NCBI GenBank assembly: GCA_023228725.1
Contig: JALOAQ010000011.1
Span: 1-41,095 of the forward strand
Reading direction: 5' to 3'
From: Bacteroidales bacterium
Lineage (GTDB): Bacteria; Bacteroidota; Bacteroidia; Bacteroidales; ML635J-15
Length of the DNA: 41,095 nt
Part shown: positions 8,465-17,356 of the stretch, piece after piece
Numbering within the stretch: position 1 is the stretch's first letter
Layout: every line of letters starts with the position of its first letter
Translations under genes and position numbers: made by a program
Notes under the pieces: generated by a model
Databases searched by the model: none
Told to the model about the DNA's origin: nothing
Seen by the model: only the letters and a program-made list of their open reading frames with translations

Positions 8465-8770
8465 TTACTCTCTTTCCAAAAAGTTTTCTATTTCAAAATT
8501 TACTTTTTTAAGTTCATTAATTATTGGTGAAATGTCTTCTTTTTCTTCCATTTCCAACAGTTTTACTGCAAATGAAATTAAAACCATAGCCATATAATCT
8601 TGTTCATCTTTACCTTTATATCCTTTATTTTTATATTGAAAAAGGGCATCGTTTATTGATTGAGCTGATTTTCTAATTAGCTCTTCTCGCTTATTGTCCG
8701 TTCTTGCAATATTAATCGGATATATCCTTTCACCAATGTTTATATTTATTGTTAATTTATCCTTACTCAT
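8465..8770 (-). CDS. zapA: Cell division protein ZapA
   Basis: Small cytoplasmic protein that bundles FtsZ filaments at the division site. The 101-aa sequence begins with a ZapA-type beta-strand region (LTININIGERIYPINI), continues with REELIRKSAQSINDALFQYK and a C-terminal helix, MAMVLISFAVKLLEMEE, that forms the dimer coiled coil. It lies 4 nt after the coiled-coil partner gene and just upstream of the 6S-type RNA and rny. Confidence 0.88.
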   Translation of the reverse strand: MSKDKLTININIGERIYPINIARTDNKREELIRKSAQSINDALFQYKNKGYKGKDEQDYMAMVLISFAVKLLEMEEKEDISPIINELKKVNFEIENFLERE

Positions 8771-8774
8771 TGAA

Positions 8775-9068
8775 CTATTTGTTTAAAAGAGCAATACAAT
8801 TATCTATTTCCCGTATAATCTTGTTTAATTTAAGTTTAGCTTCATTATCATCACTGTTTCCAGCTACTACGCTTCTTGCTAATCTTAAATTATCATACTT
8901 TTCTTCCGTTTCTTCTAATTTGTTTTTATATATATTTAATTCGCTATTTAATTTATTTACCTCATTAGATAAAACAATATTGTTTTCTTTTACTTTTGAA
9001 TATAACAACATTAAACTATTTATGTTTTCGTTTAATTTTGTAATTATATTCTTATAGTCTTCGTTCAT
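8775..9068 (-). CDS. Coiled-coil protein, ZapB-like partner of ZapA
   Basis: A 97-aa cytoplasmic protein that is almost entirely coiled coil, with heptad-like Leu/Ile spacing from residue 5 to about 65, followed by a conserved-looking tail ARSVVAGNSDDNEAKLKLNK and LNKIIREIDNCIALLNK. A short coiled-coil gene in front of zapA is common in Bacteroidota; by position and form it resembles ZapB, but sequence identity to ZapB is not evident. It is the first gene of the zapA-6S-rny-epimerase block and has a good promoter upstream. Confidence 0.72.
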   Translation of the reverse strand: MNEDYKNIITKLNENINSLMLLYSKVKENNIVLSNEVNKLNSELNIYKNKLEETEEKYDNLRLARSVVAGNSDDNEAKLKLNKIIREIDNCIALLNK

Positions 9069-9087
9069 ATTATTTTATTTAATAATA

Positions 9088-9118
9088 CAAAAATACATTA
9101 TTTATTTTTAAAAAGCAA
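9088..9118 (-). promoter_or_regulatory. Bacteroidota-type promoter of the zapB-like/zapA/rny block
   Basis: On the minus strand TTG (9116-9118) is followed, after 20 nt, by TATTTTTG (9088-9095). This fits the Bacteroidota sigma-ABfr consensus (TTG at -33, TAnnTTTG at -7) fully. Transcription would start about 10 nt before the ATG region of the zapB-like gene. Confidence 0.62.
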
Positions 9119-9128
9119 GAATAGATAT

Positions 9129-9136
9129 TAGTTTTG
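9129..9136 (+). promoter_or_regulatory. Candidate -7 element for the M23 peptidase
   Basis: TAGTTTTG matches TAnnTTTG and ends on the GTG at 9136, so a transcript from it would start after that GTG. This supports the ATG at 9157 as the true start. No TTG at -33 is evident. Confidence 0.4.
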
Positions 9137-9156
9137 TGAACTTTTTATTTTTAATA

Positions 9157-10848
9157 ATGTTAAAATTACGGATTTTATTTATAAGTGTTTGTTTATCTTT
9201 GTTGCAATTGTTGAGTTTTGCTCAATCACTTAATTTGAAAAAAGAATTTGGTTATCCTTTAAAATTTAAAACTAATTTGGCTGGTAATTTTGCTGAACCC
9301 CGACATCGGCATTTTCATTCAGGAATTGATTTTAGAACTTTTCAAAATGGAAAAGAAGTTGTTTCTGTTGCTGATGGTTATATATATAGAATTTCTGTTT
9401 CACCTTGGGGATATGGTTTAGCTGTGTATATTGCTCATGCAAATGGATATACTTCTGTTTATGGACATTTGCAAAAGTTTAGAGCCGATATTCAAAGTTT
9501 TGTAAGAAAAATTCAATACCTAAATCAATCTTATTCTGTAGATACTATTTTAGACCCAAATTTATTTGAATTAAAAAAAGGAGAAGTTTTTGCTTATTCC
9601 GGAAATACAGGTCATTCCGAAGGACCACATTTGCATTTTGAAATTCGTGAATCCACAACTCAAAATCCTATAAACACTGTAAGAAGTGTTTATGATTTTA
9701 AAGATAATTTAGCTCCTGAAATTTCCGCTATTGTTTTATATCCTTTGGCTAATAATTCTTTTATAAATGGAAAAGCTGAGAAAGTTTATTTGAAAGTGAT
9801 TAAGAAAAATGGAGTTTTTGTTTGTGCAAACAAATTGCCCGAAATTTCCGGACTTATTGGTTTAGGAGTGGCTTATGTTGACAAAATGAATGATACGCAG
9901 AATAGATATGGTGCTAAAACTTTAAGCTTATTTATGGACAATGAAGTAATTTATAAATCTAATTTAGAGAAAATTTCTTTTGACTTGCAAGCTAATAAAA
10001 ACTCTATGTTTGATTTTGAATATTTACTAAAAGAAAAACTTCATGTACACAAACTTTTTGTTGAACCTGGCAATCAGTTGTTAATATTTGATAAAACAAT
10101 TAATTCCGGAATGTTTGCATTAAGTGAAAAAACAAGTGCAGATTTTAAAGTTTTAATTAGTGATTATAATAATAATACTGCGGAATTGAATTTTACTTTG
10201 TTGAAAGATAATAAAGAATATGGCTTAATTGAAAAAGAGGGTTATTTGGTAAAATATGATACATGTTTTTTATATTGCGATTCAGAATTTAGGTTTGAAA
10301 CACAAAGCGGGAGTTTATTTTATGATTCTTATTTAAAAATTCAAGAAAGTGAAAAGAAAAAGTTTTCTCCTGCTTATATTGTGGGTGATGATTATGTGGC
10401 TGTAAATAAAGATTTTAAAATTAGTTTTTTTATAAATGATAAGGCTTATGAATACAAAGACAAATTGTTTATAATGCGTGAACATAATAAGAAATTCAAT
10501 TATTTAAAACCAATATTTGAACAAAATTTTGTTTCGTCTTATTCTTCATATTTTGGAAAATTTTATTTGAGCTTAGATACCATACCACCAAAAATCTCTG
10601 CTATTAAGCCTGTTAAAACCTATACTGAGGCAAATTTAAAGTATTTAAGTTTTAAAATTGAAGACGATTTGTCAGGTATCTCTTCTTATGCAATATATAT
10701 AAATGACAACTGGGTTTTAACTCAATATGAGCCTAAAACAAAAACTATTTTTTATGAAAAAGATGAATATTTAAAAAAAGCTGATTTTTATAAAATAAAA
10801 GTTGTTGTTAGAGATAATTGTAACAACAAGGCTGTTCTTGAATTATAG
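9157..10848 (+). CDS. M23 family (LytM) metallopeptidase, secreted
   Basis: Predicted zinc endopeptidase acting on peptidoglycan cross-links in the periplasm or cell surface. A signal peptide covers about residues 1-23 of the form starting at ATG 9157 (563 aa). The M23 domain is N-terminal: HFHSGIDFRT supplies the first His and Asp ligands, GYTSVYGHLQKF follows, and GPHLHFEIRES supplies the HxH ligands, so the zinc site looks intact. An insertion sits between the YGHL and HLHFE motifs. The C-terminal 350 or so residues are beta-rich and unrecognised; this long extension is seen in Bacteroidota M23 proteins. It is divergent from the zapB-like gene and has no operon partner. Confidence 0.88.
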   Translation: MLKLRILFISVCLSLLQLLSFAQSLNLKKEFGYPLKFKTNLAGNFAEPRHRHFHSGIDFRTFQNGKEVVSVADGYIYRISVSPWGYGLAVYIAHANGYTSVYGHLQKFRADIQSFVRKIQYLNQSYSVDTILDPNLFELKKGEVFAYSGNTGHSEGPHLHFEIRESTTQNPINTVRSVYDFKDNLAPEISAIVLYPLANNSFINGKAEKVYLKVIKKNGVFVCANKLPEISGLIGLGVAYVDKMNDTQNRYGAKTLSLFMDNEVIYKSNLEKISFDLQANKNSMFDFEYLLKEKLHVHKLFVEPGNQLLIFDKTINSGMFALSEKTSADFKVLISDYNNNTAELNFTLLKDNKEYGLIEKEGYLVKYDTCFLYCDSEFRFETQSGSLFYDSYLKIQESEKKKFSPAYIVGDDYVAVNKDFKISFFINDKAYEYKDKLFIMREHNKKFNYLKPIFEQNFVSSYSSYFGKFYLSLDTIPPKISAIKPVKTYTEANLKYLSFKIEDDLSGISSYAIYINDNWVLTQYEPKTKTIFYEKDEYLKKADFYKIKVVVRDNCNNKAVLEL

Positions 10849-11038
10849 ATATAATTTTTAAGCTTTATTTGAATTAGCCCCATCTAGTATATACGTATTT
10901 TTGTTTATTTTGTTTCGTTTTTTGCCCACAAATCGGTTCAGATTTTAAAAGTTGAACTTTTTTATGCTTTTTATTTAAAAAATTACTTCTTGAAAATTTA
11001 AAAAGAGATGAAATAATAGTTAAATAAATTTTTAATTT

Positions 11039-11470
11039 TTACTCATTTCGCAAAATAAATTCTGTATCTATATCATCTTGAAAATTGACATTTTGAACTT
11101 TCCATTTATCTTCGGGGCAGTATAGAACTACAGTAAATTTCACAGGTTGTCTTTCAAATTTTAAAGAATAATTATATTTTCTGTAAGATTCACCTGCTTC
11201 ATAAATATTTATAATTTCGTAACCATAATAGTTTCCTAATAATTTTCTTGATAGCTCTAATCTTTCTTTAATTGATTTTATGCCGGGTTGACTGGGGTCT
11301 ATCATATTATTTGTTGCAAATAAATAATCTATTGCCTGACCTGCATCTTCTTCAAAAATTTGAAAAAAAGCAGACATTAATTCTTCTGCCGTAGCTTGTG
11401 CTTTGATATTTGTATTTAATGAAAAACAAAAAACTGCAAGAATTATAAGTATTTTAAGAAATTTAAACAT
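11039..11470 (-). CDS. Secreted hypothetical protein, NTF2-like
   Basis: A 143-aa protein with an N-terminal signal peptide (about residues 1-24, ending NIKAQ). The mature part has two helices around EELMSAFFQIFEEDAGQAIDYLF followed by beta strands (YYGYEIINIYE, YNYSLKFERQPVKFTVVLYC, WKVQNVNF), a pattern that resembles small NTF2-like or DUF3887-like secreted domains. Substrate and role are unknown. It lies 68 nt downstream of the ECF sigma gene, on the same strand, but has its own exact -7 element (TAATTTTG, 11515-11522), so it may be transcribed alone. Confidence 0.7.
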   Translation of the reverse strand: MFKFLKILIILAVFCFSLNTNIKAQATAEELMSAFFQIFEEDAGQAIDYLFATNNMIDPSQPGIKSIKERLELSRKLLGNYYGYEIINIYEAGESYRKYNYSLKFERQPVKFTVVLYCPEDKWKVQNVNFQDDIDTEFILRNE

Positions 11471-11538
11471 ATTTCAAACTGTTTTTAAATTATTTACCAA
11501 TAAGCTAATTTTAGCAAAATTAAGATAAATTATCTATT

Positions 11539-12126
11539 TTACTTAGTTAAAATAATATTTTTTTCTTCAATAATTTTTCTTAAATTTATTAAAGCATAAC
11601 GCATTCTGCCAAGAGCAGTATTAATGCTCACATTAGTTTGTTCGGCAATTTCTTTAAAACTCATGCCGCCATAGTGCCTCAGCATCACAATTTCTTTTTG
11701 TTCTTCAGGCAAAAACTCAATTAAAGATTTAATATCATTTGCAATTTGTTCGCCGATAATTTGGTCTTCAATATTTTCGGGAGAAAACTTTTCAGAATTA
11801 AAAAGGTCTATACTACTGTCGTCATTGGAGTAGGTGTTTAAGTTTTTTTCTCTCCTAAAATAATCAATACTAAGGTTGTGAGCTATTCTTATAACCCAGC
11901 TAACAAATTTTCCTCTATCAACATAATTGCCTTGTTTTAAGGAATTAATAACTTTAATAAAAGTTTCTTGGAATAAATCGTCAGCTATATGAGTATTTTT
12001 CACATTCATAAGAATGTAAGAATAAATGTTTTTTTTATGGCGATGTATTAGAGTTTCCATACTTTCTTTATCACCCTCAATGAATCTTTCGATTAATTCC
12101 TGGTCGGAAAAATTTTTAAGTTTCAT
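11539..12126 (-). CDS. ECF-type RNA polymerase sigma factor
   Basis: Group 4 (extracytoplasmic function) sigma factor of 195 aa that directs RNA polymerase to a special promoter set. Region 2 is seen as DLFQETFIKVINSL and GKFVSWVIRIAHNLSIDYFRRE (about residues 50-100), and region 4 as LPEEQKEIVMLRHYGGMSFKEIAEQTNVSINTALGRMRYAL (about 135-180) with its helix-turn-helix. No anti-sigma gene is adjacent: the downstream protein is secreted without a membrane segment beyond its signal. Widely conserved Bacteroidota sigma factors with NTALGRMRYAL are often free-standing. Its 5' leader is long and contains a trinucleotide repeat. Confidence 0.92.
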   Translation of the reverse strand: MKLKNFSDQELIERFIEGDKESMETLIHRHKKNIYSYILMNVKNTHIADDLFQETFIKVINSLKQGNYVDRGKFVSWVIRIAHNLSIDYFRREKNLNTYSNDDSSIDLFNSEKFSPENIEDQIIGEQIANDIKSLIEFLPEEQKEIVMLRHYGGMSFKEIAEQTNVSINTALGRMRYALINLRKIIEEKNIILTK

Positions 12127-12196
12127 AATATTTAATTTAATGTTTAAGGGTAAAAGTCTAATCTATAGTATGGTCTCCTTTCATTTTTAAGTTTAT

Positions 12197-12223
12197 ATTA
12201 TTATTATTATTATTATTATTATT
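12197..12223. repeat. (ATT)9 trinucleotide microsatellite
   Basis: Nine uninterrupted ATT units lie about 70 nt upstream of the sigma factor start. An exact -7 element (TAAATTTG on the minus strand, 12265-12272) lies further upstream, so the repeat would fall in the 5' leader as (AAU)9. Confidence 0.9.
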
Positions 12224-12323
12224 TAATTTTACGTTAAAATATAAAATAGGTTACAAAAACTGTGCAAATTTAACAATTATTTTTAAAAAACGCTAAAAAT
12301 TAATAAAAAATCAACTAAAATTC

Positions 12324-13004
12324 TTATAATTTCCAATTTATAGGTTCTATTTTATGTTTTTCTAAATATTTATTTGCCTGTGAAAAGTGTTTGCAACCAA
12401 AAAATCCTTTATATGCACTTAGTGGCGAGGGGTGAGCTGCTTTTAAAACTAAATGTTTGTTTTGGTCGATTAATTTCTCTTTTGCTGCCGCATATTTTCC
12501 CCAAAGAAGAAAGACTAAATTGCTTTTTTCTTGATTTAAAATTTGAATTAAATTATCTGTAAAAATTTCCCAACCTTTATTTTGATGCGATCCGGCTGTG
12601 TTGGCTCTAACAGTTAATGTAGCATTTAATAAAAAAACTCCTTGCTTTGCCCAAGCTTCTAAATTACCATGATTTGGAATTTGAAAATTTATGTCTTGTT
12701 TTAATTCTTTAAAAATATTTACTAAAGACGGCGGAGTTTTAATTCCTTTAGGAACAGAAAAACATAATCCGTGAGCTTGAGCTTGACCATGATAAGGATC
12801 TTGTCCTAAAATTACAAGTTTTACTTTATCGAAAGAGCAAAGATTAAAAGCAGAGAAAATTTCTGACTCTTTGGGAAAAATAATGTGTTTTTGCTTTTCT
12901 TCAATTAAAAATTTCTTTAAATTTAAAAAGTATTCTTTTGAAAATTCTTGTTTTAATTTTTGCTGCCAAGATTCTTCTATATCAATATTTTTAATTTCTA
13001 TCAA
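12324..13004 (-). CDS. ung: Uracil-DNA glycosylase
   Basis: Family 1 uracil-DNA glycosylase, which removes uracil from DNA as the first step of base excision repair in the cytoplasm. Signature motifs are VILGQDPYHGQAQAHGLCFS (catalytic Asp69 within it), FLLNATLTV, VFLLWGKYAA and HPSPLSAYKGFFG with the catalytic His near residue 190. The 226-aa length is normal. No ATG is available near the N-terminus; the start is TTG at 13004, preceded by an AAGAGA stretch and lying 8 nt after the stop of the upstream gene, with which it forms an operon. Confidence 0.95.
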   Translation of the reverse strand: MIEIKNIDIEESWQQKLKQEFSKEYFLNLKKFLIEEKQKHIIFPKESEIFSAFNLCSFDKVKLVILGQDPYHGQAQAHGLCFSVPKGIKTPPSLVNIFKELKQDINFQIPNHGNLEAWAKQGVFLLNATLTVRANTAGSHQNKGWEIFTDNLIQILNQEKSNLVFLLWGKYAAAKEKLIDQNKHLVLKAAHPSPLSAYKGFFGCKHFSQANKYLEKHKIEPINWKL

Positions 13005-13012
13005 TTTTTCTC

Positions 13013-13744
13013 TTAATTTTTGTCGGAATTTTCATCTGGTCTAAATAAATTGTCTAAGTCGTTTTGCTTAATTTTTTTTTCGTTGGTTATGTAAATATTT
13101 TGATGCAAAAAATTTCCGTATTGATTAATTTCTTTAATAGTATTTTCAATTAGTTCTACTAAATCAACATGCAAAGCAATAAGAGCAGTTCCAACAGCAT
13201 ATTTTCCCACAAAACTTAACTCTTCAATAATTGAGTCGTTTTTTAAGAATAAATATTCGACTTCACCTTTAAGAATATTTTTTTGAGCTTCTGTAAAATT
13301 ATCTTTAGCAATAAAACAAAAAGCATATCTTAGTCTGTAATCTTTTCCTCCTAAACCAGAAGCTATATAGATTTTTTCTTCATCCAAAAGATTTGCTTCT
13401 AAAAACATTCTTGCTTGTTGATAAGCTAAAAAAGTCCAGCTTTGAAGTTCTTTTTCAGTATTTTCCAAATATTTTTCAATTAATCTAAAACTATCTACCT
13501 CTCCAAAAGAAGCAAGTAGGGCTAGGCTTTCTTTTTTTTCTTGAAAACTTGAAGTTTCCTTGTTTAACTTATCCCAAATTTCTTCAAGTTCAGGGCTGTC
13601 TTTTTGTTTATTAAGGATTTGAAGAGTTTCAAAAAACTCAATTTGCATTTCTGCTTCAACATTTGTTTCTATAATATGAATTTTTTCGGGACTGTTTTGA
13701 GCAATCTCTCTCATTTTATTTAATATTGTTTCCCTATTATCCAT
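13013..13744 (-). CDS. Hypothetical protein with HEAT-like helices
   Basis: I do not recognise this 243-aa cytoplasmic protein. It lacks a signal peptide and is mostly helical; the middle (LALLASFGEVDSFRLIEKYL, WTFLAYQQARMFLEANLL, YRLRYAFCFIAKDNF) has the rhythm of HEAT-like repeats. The C-terminal segment contains FVGKYAVGTALIALHVDLVE and a polar tail. It lies 8 nt upstream of ung on the same strand, so co-transcription is likely, but a role in repair is not shown. Confidence 0.65.
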   Translation of the reverse strand: MDNRETILNKMREIAQNSPEKIHIIETNVEAEMQIEFFETLQILNKQKDSPELEEIWDKLNKETSSFQEKKESLALLASFGEVDSFRLIEKYLENTEKELQSWTFLAYQQARMFLEANLLDEEKIYIASGLGGKDYRLRYAFCFIAKDNFTEAQKNILKGEVEYLFLKNDSIIEELSFVGKYAVGTALIALHVDLVELIENTIKEINQYGNFLHQNIYITNEKKIKQNDLDNLFRPDENSDKN

Positions 13745-13824
13745 ATTAAAAATATTCTTATATTAATATTCAATACAGTCTGAAAATTTTCCCAGATTGT
13801 AAATTTTACGTTTTGATACTTAGA

Positions 13825-14277
13825 TTAATTATTCTCTGTATCTTCTATTTTTATAATTTTTCCCTCGAAATATAAATCTTCACCTGCAAGTGGGTGGTTA
13901 AAATCTATAACAACTATATCTTCAGAAATTTCAATTGCAATGCCGTCAAATACATTACCATCTTCATCTTCCATTGGAACATAATCACCAAGTTCAGGAA
14001 TGCCGTTTTCGTCTTCTTTAAAAATATCTAAAGGAAATTCTGCAAAAGCTTCTTCGTCTTCTTCGCCATAAGCCTCGTCTTTTGTTAAAGAAAATTTGAA
14101 GATATCGCCGACTTTTAAGCCCATTAGTTTTTCTTCAAATGTTTCTAACATTTCGCCTGCACCACACAAAAATATTGCAGGTTCGTTTTCTTTTATAGAT
14201 TCTATTAGTTCACCATCATAACCATCTACATTTAAGTCGTAAGTTATTGTTACTAATTTGCCATTTTCAACTTTCAT
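13825..14277 (-). CDS. FKBP-type peptidyl-prolyl isomerase, SlyD-like
   Basis: Cytoplasmic prolyl cis-trans isomerase and chaperone of the SlyD group. The FKBP fold is split by an inserted flap (about residues 65-125). Typical features are the N-terminal strand VTITYDL, FLCGAGEMLETFEEKLMGLKVGD (about 31-53), the AYGEED motif, and DFNHPLAGEDLYFEGKI near the end. The protein is 150 aa, very acidic, and lacks the His/Cys-rich metal-binding tail of E. coli SlyD. It is not clearly in an operon. Confidence 0.9.
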   Translation of the reverse strand: MKVENGKLVTITYDLNVDGYDGELIESIKENEPAIFLCGAGEMLETFEEKLMGLKVGDIFKFSLTKDEAYGEEDEEAFAEFPLDIFKEDENGIPELGDYVPMEDEDGNVFDGIAIEISEDIVVIDFNHPLAGEDLYFEGKIIKIEDTENN

Positions 14278-14348
14278 ATTACTTTTAATTATGTTTATAA
14301 AATATTTTGTAATGATACAAGTAAATTTGTTTTAGTGCAAGAATAATT

Positions 14349-14993
14349 TTATTTATTTTCTTCTTGATTCGGTTCTTTTGCTTCATTTGTATCTTTTGGT
14401 TCAGTATCAATAACTTCGGCTTCTATTTCTATTGTTTCTTGCTTTAATTTTATGTTTTTTAAATTTTCTGCTCTTAACCAAAACGACATCATAATATTGC
14501 TAAGCCCATAAATGCTTAAAATTATTCCAAAGAAAACTGTAATTGCTTTAGCCGTTCCGAATGGGTTAAATATGAATATAACACCTGAAATAAGCATTAT
14601 TAAAGCTAGCCCAACAAACATTTTTCCAAAATTACTTAAAGGTCTTATACCTATAATTATAATTAGGTTTAAAATACCTGCCATTACAAGTAGTACTCCC
14701 AGCACTATAATTAATGCGTCGATAAACAAGTCGGGCAGACTAATTAAAACTATTCCAAAAGCTATGTTTAAAACACTTAGGATTAGTTGTGATGAATGAA
14801 TAAAAGCTTTTTCAGATTTTTTTCTAAGCTTATAAATAAAAATTCCAATTCCACCAGCTGTAATTATGCTACCAAGAATAATTATCAGGGTTTTTATTGT
14901 AAAATCAGGTACACTAAGTGCTGTAATTCCAAAACCAAAAGCAATTAAGCCAAGATAAAAATATAAATTTGGTGATATTAAATTAGTTTTCAT
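14349..14993 (-). CDS. DUF308 (HdeD-like) membrane protein
   Basis: Integral membrane protein of 214 aa with about six hydrophobic helices (near residues 8-28, 35-55, 68-88, 92-115, 122-142, 150-170), the glycine-rich paired-helix pattern of DUF308/HdeD proteins (LIIVLGVLLVMAGILNLII, ITVFFGIILSIYGLSNIMM), and an acidic cytoplasmic tail of about 35 residues. In E. coli HdeD is linked to acid stress; here the role is unknown. I chose ATG at 14993, which leaves a 29-nt gap after queA; the longer reading from 15038 overlaps queA. Confidence 0.8.
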   Translation of the reverse strand: MKTNLISPNLYFYLGLIAFGFGITALSVPDFTIKTLIIILGSIITAGGIGIFIYKLRKKSEKAFIHSSQLILSVLNIAFGIVLISLPDLFIDALIIVLGVLLVMAGILNLIIIIGIRPLSNFGKMFVGLALIMLISGVIFIFNPFGTAKAITVFFGIILSIYGLSNIMMSFWLRAENLKNIKLKQETIEIEAEVIDTEPKDTNEAKEPNQEENK

Positions 14994-15022
14994 ATAGATA
15001 TTTTCTTGCAAATATATAAAAT

Positions 15023-16240
15023 TTATAAAAACAAACACGAATCTCCATAACTTAAAAATTTAAAATCTTCAATTAATGCAAATTCATAAACTTTTTTCCA
15101 AGATTCACCAATAAATGCTGACAATAAAAGTAATAAAGTTGATTTTGGTTGATGAAAATTTGTAATTAAATGATTAGTAAGTCTAAATTTATAACTGGGA
15201 ACAATCATTATTGAAGTTGAACAATGTATTTGCTCAAAATTATTGTTTTCCATCCAATTTAACATATTATTTAGTAATATATTTGTAGAAATATTTTTTT
15301 GTACTTCTTGATAAGCCTCCCATTGACTTATTCCAAAATAATTGTCTTTTTTTGTGTTGTTATAATATAATTGCAATGCTATTTGGTAAAGACTTTCTAA
15401 AGTCCTTACACTTGTTGTTCCAACAACTATAATTTTTCCTAAATTAGATAATAAATTTTGAATATTTGATTTTGAAACGCTGAAATATTCTGTGTGCATT
15501 TTATGTTCGTTTACAAACTCTGTTTTTACAGGCTGAAAAGTCCCAGCTCCAACATGAAGAGTTATATTGTCTGTTTTAATATTTTTTTCTTTCAGTTTTT
15601 GAAAAACACTTTCAGTAAAATGCAAACCTGCAGTTGGAGCGGCAACAGAACCTTGTTCGTAGCTATATATAGTTTGATATCTTTGATTATCAATGTTTTC
15701 ACTTTCTCTATTCAAATATGGTGGAATAGGAATCTTACCTGAATTTTCTAATATCTGAGAAAAAATAATATTTTCATTATCCCAAGTAAACTCTATTTCA
15801 AAAGCATTTCCAAGTTTTTGCTTTTTTTCAATTACTAATTCAAAATTTTTAGAATTAATACTAATAGTTTTCTTTAAATTGCCTGTTTTCCATTTTTTAT
15901 TATTGCCAATTAAACATTTCCAAGTGCATTGTTTTGAAGCGCTAAGCGAAAGAGAATAATCAATTGGATTTATTGGTTCAAGGCAAAATACCTCTATTGT
16001 TGCCCCTGTATCTTTTTTAAAAAATAGCCTAGCGTTTATAACTTTAGTATTATTAAAAAGCATTAAACTATCAGCAGGTAGATAATCACTAATGTTTTTA
16101 AATATGTTTTTTGTAATTGAATCTTTGTTTTTTATTAAGAGTTTTGACTCGTCTCTTTTTTCTTTTGGATATTTGGCAATTTTACTTTCAGGTAAATCGT
16201 AATAGTAATTATTAATATTTATTTGTTTGTAATCTTTCAT
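15023..16240 (-). CDS. queA: S-adenosylmethionine:tRNA ribosyltransferase-isomerase
   Basis: Transfers and isomerises the ribosyl part of S-adenosylmethionine onto 7-aminomethyl-7-deazaguanine at the wobble position of tRNA, giving epoxyqueuosine. The N-terminus has DLPESKIAKYPKEKRDESKL and LMLFNNTKVINARL; the core has SVAAPTAGLHFTE, TLHVGAGTFQPV and a late NHLITNFHQPKSTLLLL, all hallmark QueA segments. At 405 aa it is longer than the usual 340-350 aa, with extra residues around 90-160 and 280-330, a variant common in Bacteroidota. It is divergent from the Smr gene and an exact -7 element (TACTTTTG, minus, 16256-16263) lies just upstream. No other queuosine gene is in the window. Confidence 0.93.
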   Translation of the reverse strand: MKDYKQININNYYYDLPESKIAKYPKEKRDESKLLIKNKDSITKNIFKNISDYLPADSLMLFNNTKVINARLFFKKDTGATIEVFCLEPINPIDYSLSLSASKQCTWKCLIGNNKKWKTGNLKKTISINSKNFELVIEKKQKLGNAFEIEFTWDNENIIFSQILENSGKIPIPPYLNRESENIDNQRYQTIYSYEQGSVAAPTAGLHFTESVFQKLKEKNIKTDNITLHVGAGTFQPVKTEFVNEHKMHTEYFSVSKSNIQNLLSNLGKIIVVGTTSVRTLESLYQIALQLYYNNTKKDNYFGISQWEAYQEVQKNISTNILLNNMLNWMENNNFEQIHCSTSIMIVPSYKFRLTNHLITNFHQPKSTLLLLLSAFIGESWKKVYEFALIEDFKFLSYGDSCLFL

Positions 16241-16318
16241 TTAAGTAAATTTGCACAAAAGTAAATAAAATCTTTAATTGTTTAAATAAACAAATTAACT
16301 CTTGTAAATTTAATAAAA

Positions 16319-17338
16319 ATGACAATAAATATAGGCGATAAAGTAAGGTTTTTGAATGATGTTGGTGGTGGACTTGTAGTAAAAATCTTAAAAAATAAAA
16401 TGGTTTTAGTAGAAAATGAAGAGGGTTTTGAATATCCGATTAATTCTAAAGAGTTGATAGTTATAGAAAAGGCAAAGAAAAATGAACCTGTGATAGAAAA
16501 GGTTGAAAGCGATAAAACCCATTTTTCAGAAGATAAACAAGAGGCTAAATTTAATTTTAAAAAAGATAATTTAACAAATATCGTTTTTGGCTTTGTAAGA
16601 AATATAGAAGATAAAAAAGATGGTTTTGATTGTTATTTAATTAATGACTCCAACTTCAGCCTTTTTTATCATGTAGTTTTAAAATTAGATACAGGTTTTA
16701 AAAAATTAGATGCAGAGATTTTAGAAGCAAATACAAAAATTCATGTAGTTTATTTAAGTCGGGACGAAATAAATTTAGGGAAAGAAATAATAATTCAAAT
16801 ATTATTTTTTGATAATCCTCTTGAAGTACTTAAGCCACAAATAGAGAGGAAAATAAAAATTGTTCCTTTAAATTTTTTTCAAGAGCATTTGTTTGTAGAA
16901 AATGATTTTATTGTAGAAAAAGCTTATATTTTTGAATTATTAAAAGAAAATTTTGGTTTAGGACAGTCAAATAAAACAAATGAAGATTTTGAAAGAAAAA
17001 TTTTAGAAAAAGAAATTCCTGAAGAAGATAAATCAAAAAGATATTCTGCCCGTCAAGAAAGAAAAACAATTGAAGTTGATTTGCATATCAATGAATTGGT
17101 AGAGAGTGTGGTTGGTATGACTAATTCTGAAATTTTGGCTAAGCAAATGGAGGTTTTTCACCAAACTATGACAGAGGCAATAATGTCAAAAGCGGGGAAA
17201 GTTATTTTAATTCATGGCATAGGTAACGGGACTTTAAAAGCTAGTCTTAGAGAATCATTATCAAAACAATATAAATTACATTTTGAGGATGCTTCTTTTC
17301 AGGAATATGGTTTTGGGGCAACTATGGTTTTACTGTAA
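16319..17338 (+). CDS. DUF2027 and Smr domain protein
   Basis: A 339-aa cytoplasmic protein. Residues 1-50 form a small domain (IGDKVRFLNDVGGGLVVKIL) found in Bacteroidota DUF2027 proteins, followed by a charged linker, a beta-rich DUF2027 core (about 80-210), and a C-terminal Smr domain (about 255-339) with EVDLHINELVE and VILIHGIGNGTLKASLRE. Smr domains bind and often cut branched DNA or RNA; the catalytic-type DLH and HGxGxG motifs are both present. The gene is 18 nt upstream of the permease gene and probably co-transcribed with it. The cellular target is unknown. Confidence 0.85.
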   Translation: MTINIGDKVRFLNDVGGGLVVKILKNKMVLVENEEGFEYPINSKELIVIEKAKKNEPVIEKVESDKTHFSEDKQEAKFNFKKDNLTNIVFGFVRNIEDKKDGFDCYLINDSNFSLFYHVVLKLDTGFKKLDAEILEANTKIHVVYLSRDEINLGKEIIIQILFFDNPLEVLKPQIERKIKIVPLNFFQEHLFVENDFIVEKAYIFELLKENFGLGQSNKTNEDFERKILEKEIPEEDKSKRYSARQERKTIEVDLHINELVESVVGMTNSEILAKQMEVFHQTMTEAIMSKAGKVILIHGIGNGTLKASLRESLSKQYKLHFEDASFQEYGFGATMVLL

Positions 17339-17356
17339 TATTTTGATTTAATTAAG

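Noticed and set aside
10849..11038. Terminator from the AAAAGT/ACTTTT hairpin near 10947-10962
   Set aside because: The stem is short and almost entirely A-T, common by chance in this AT-rich DNA.
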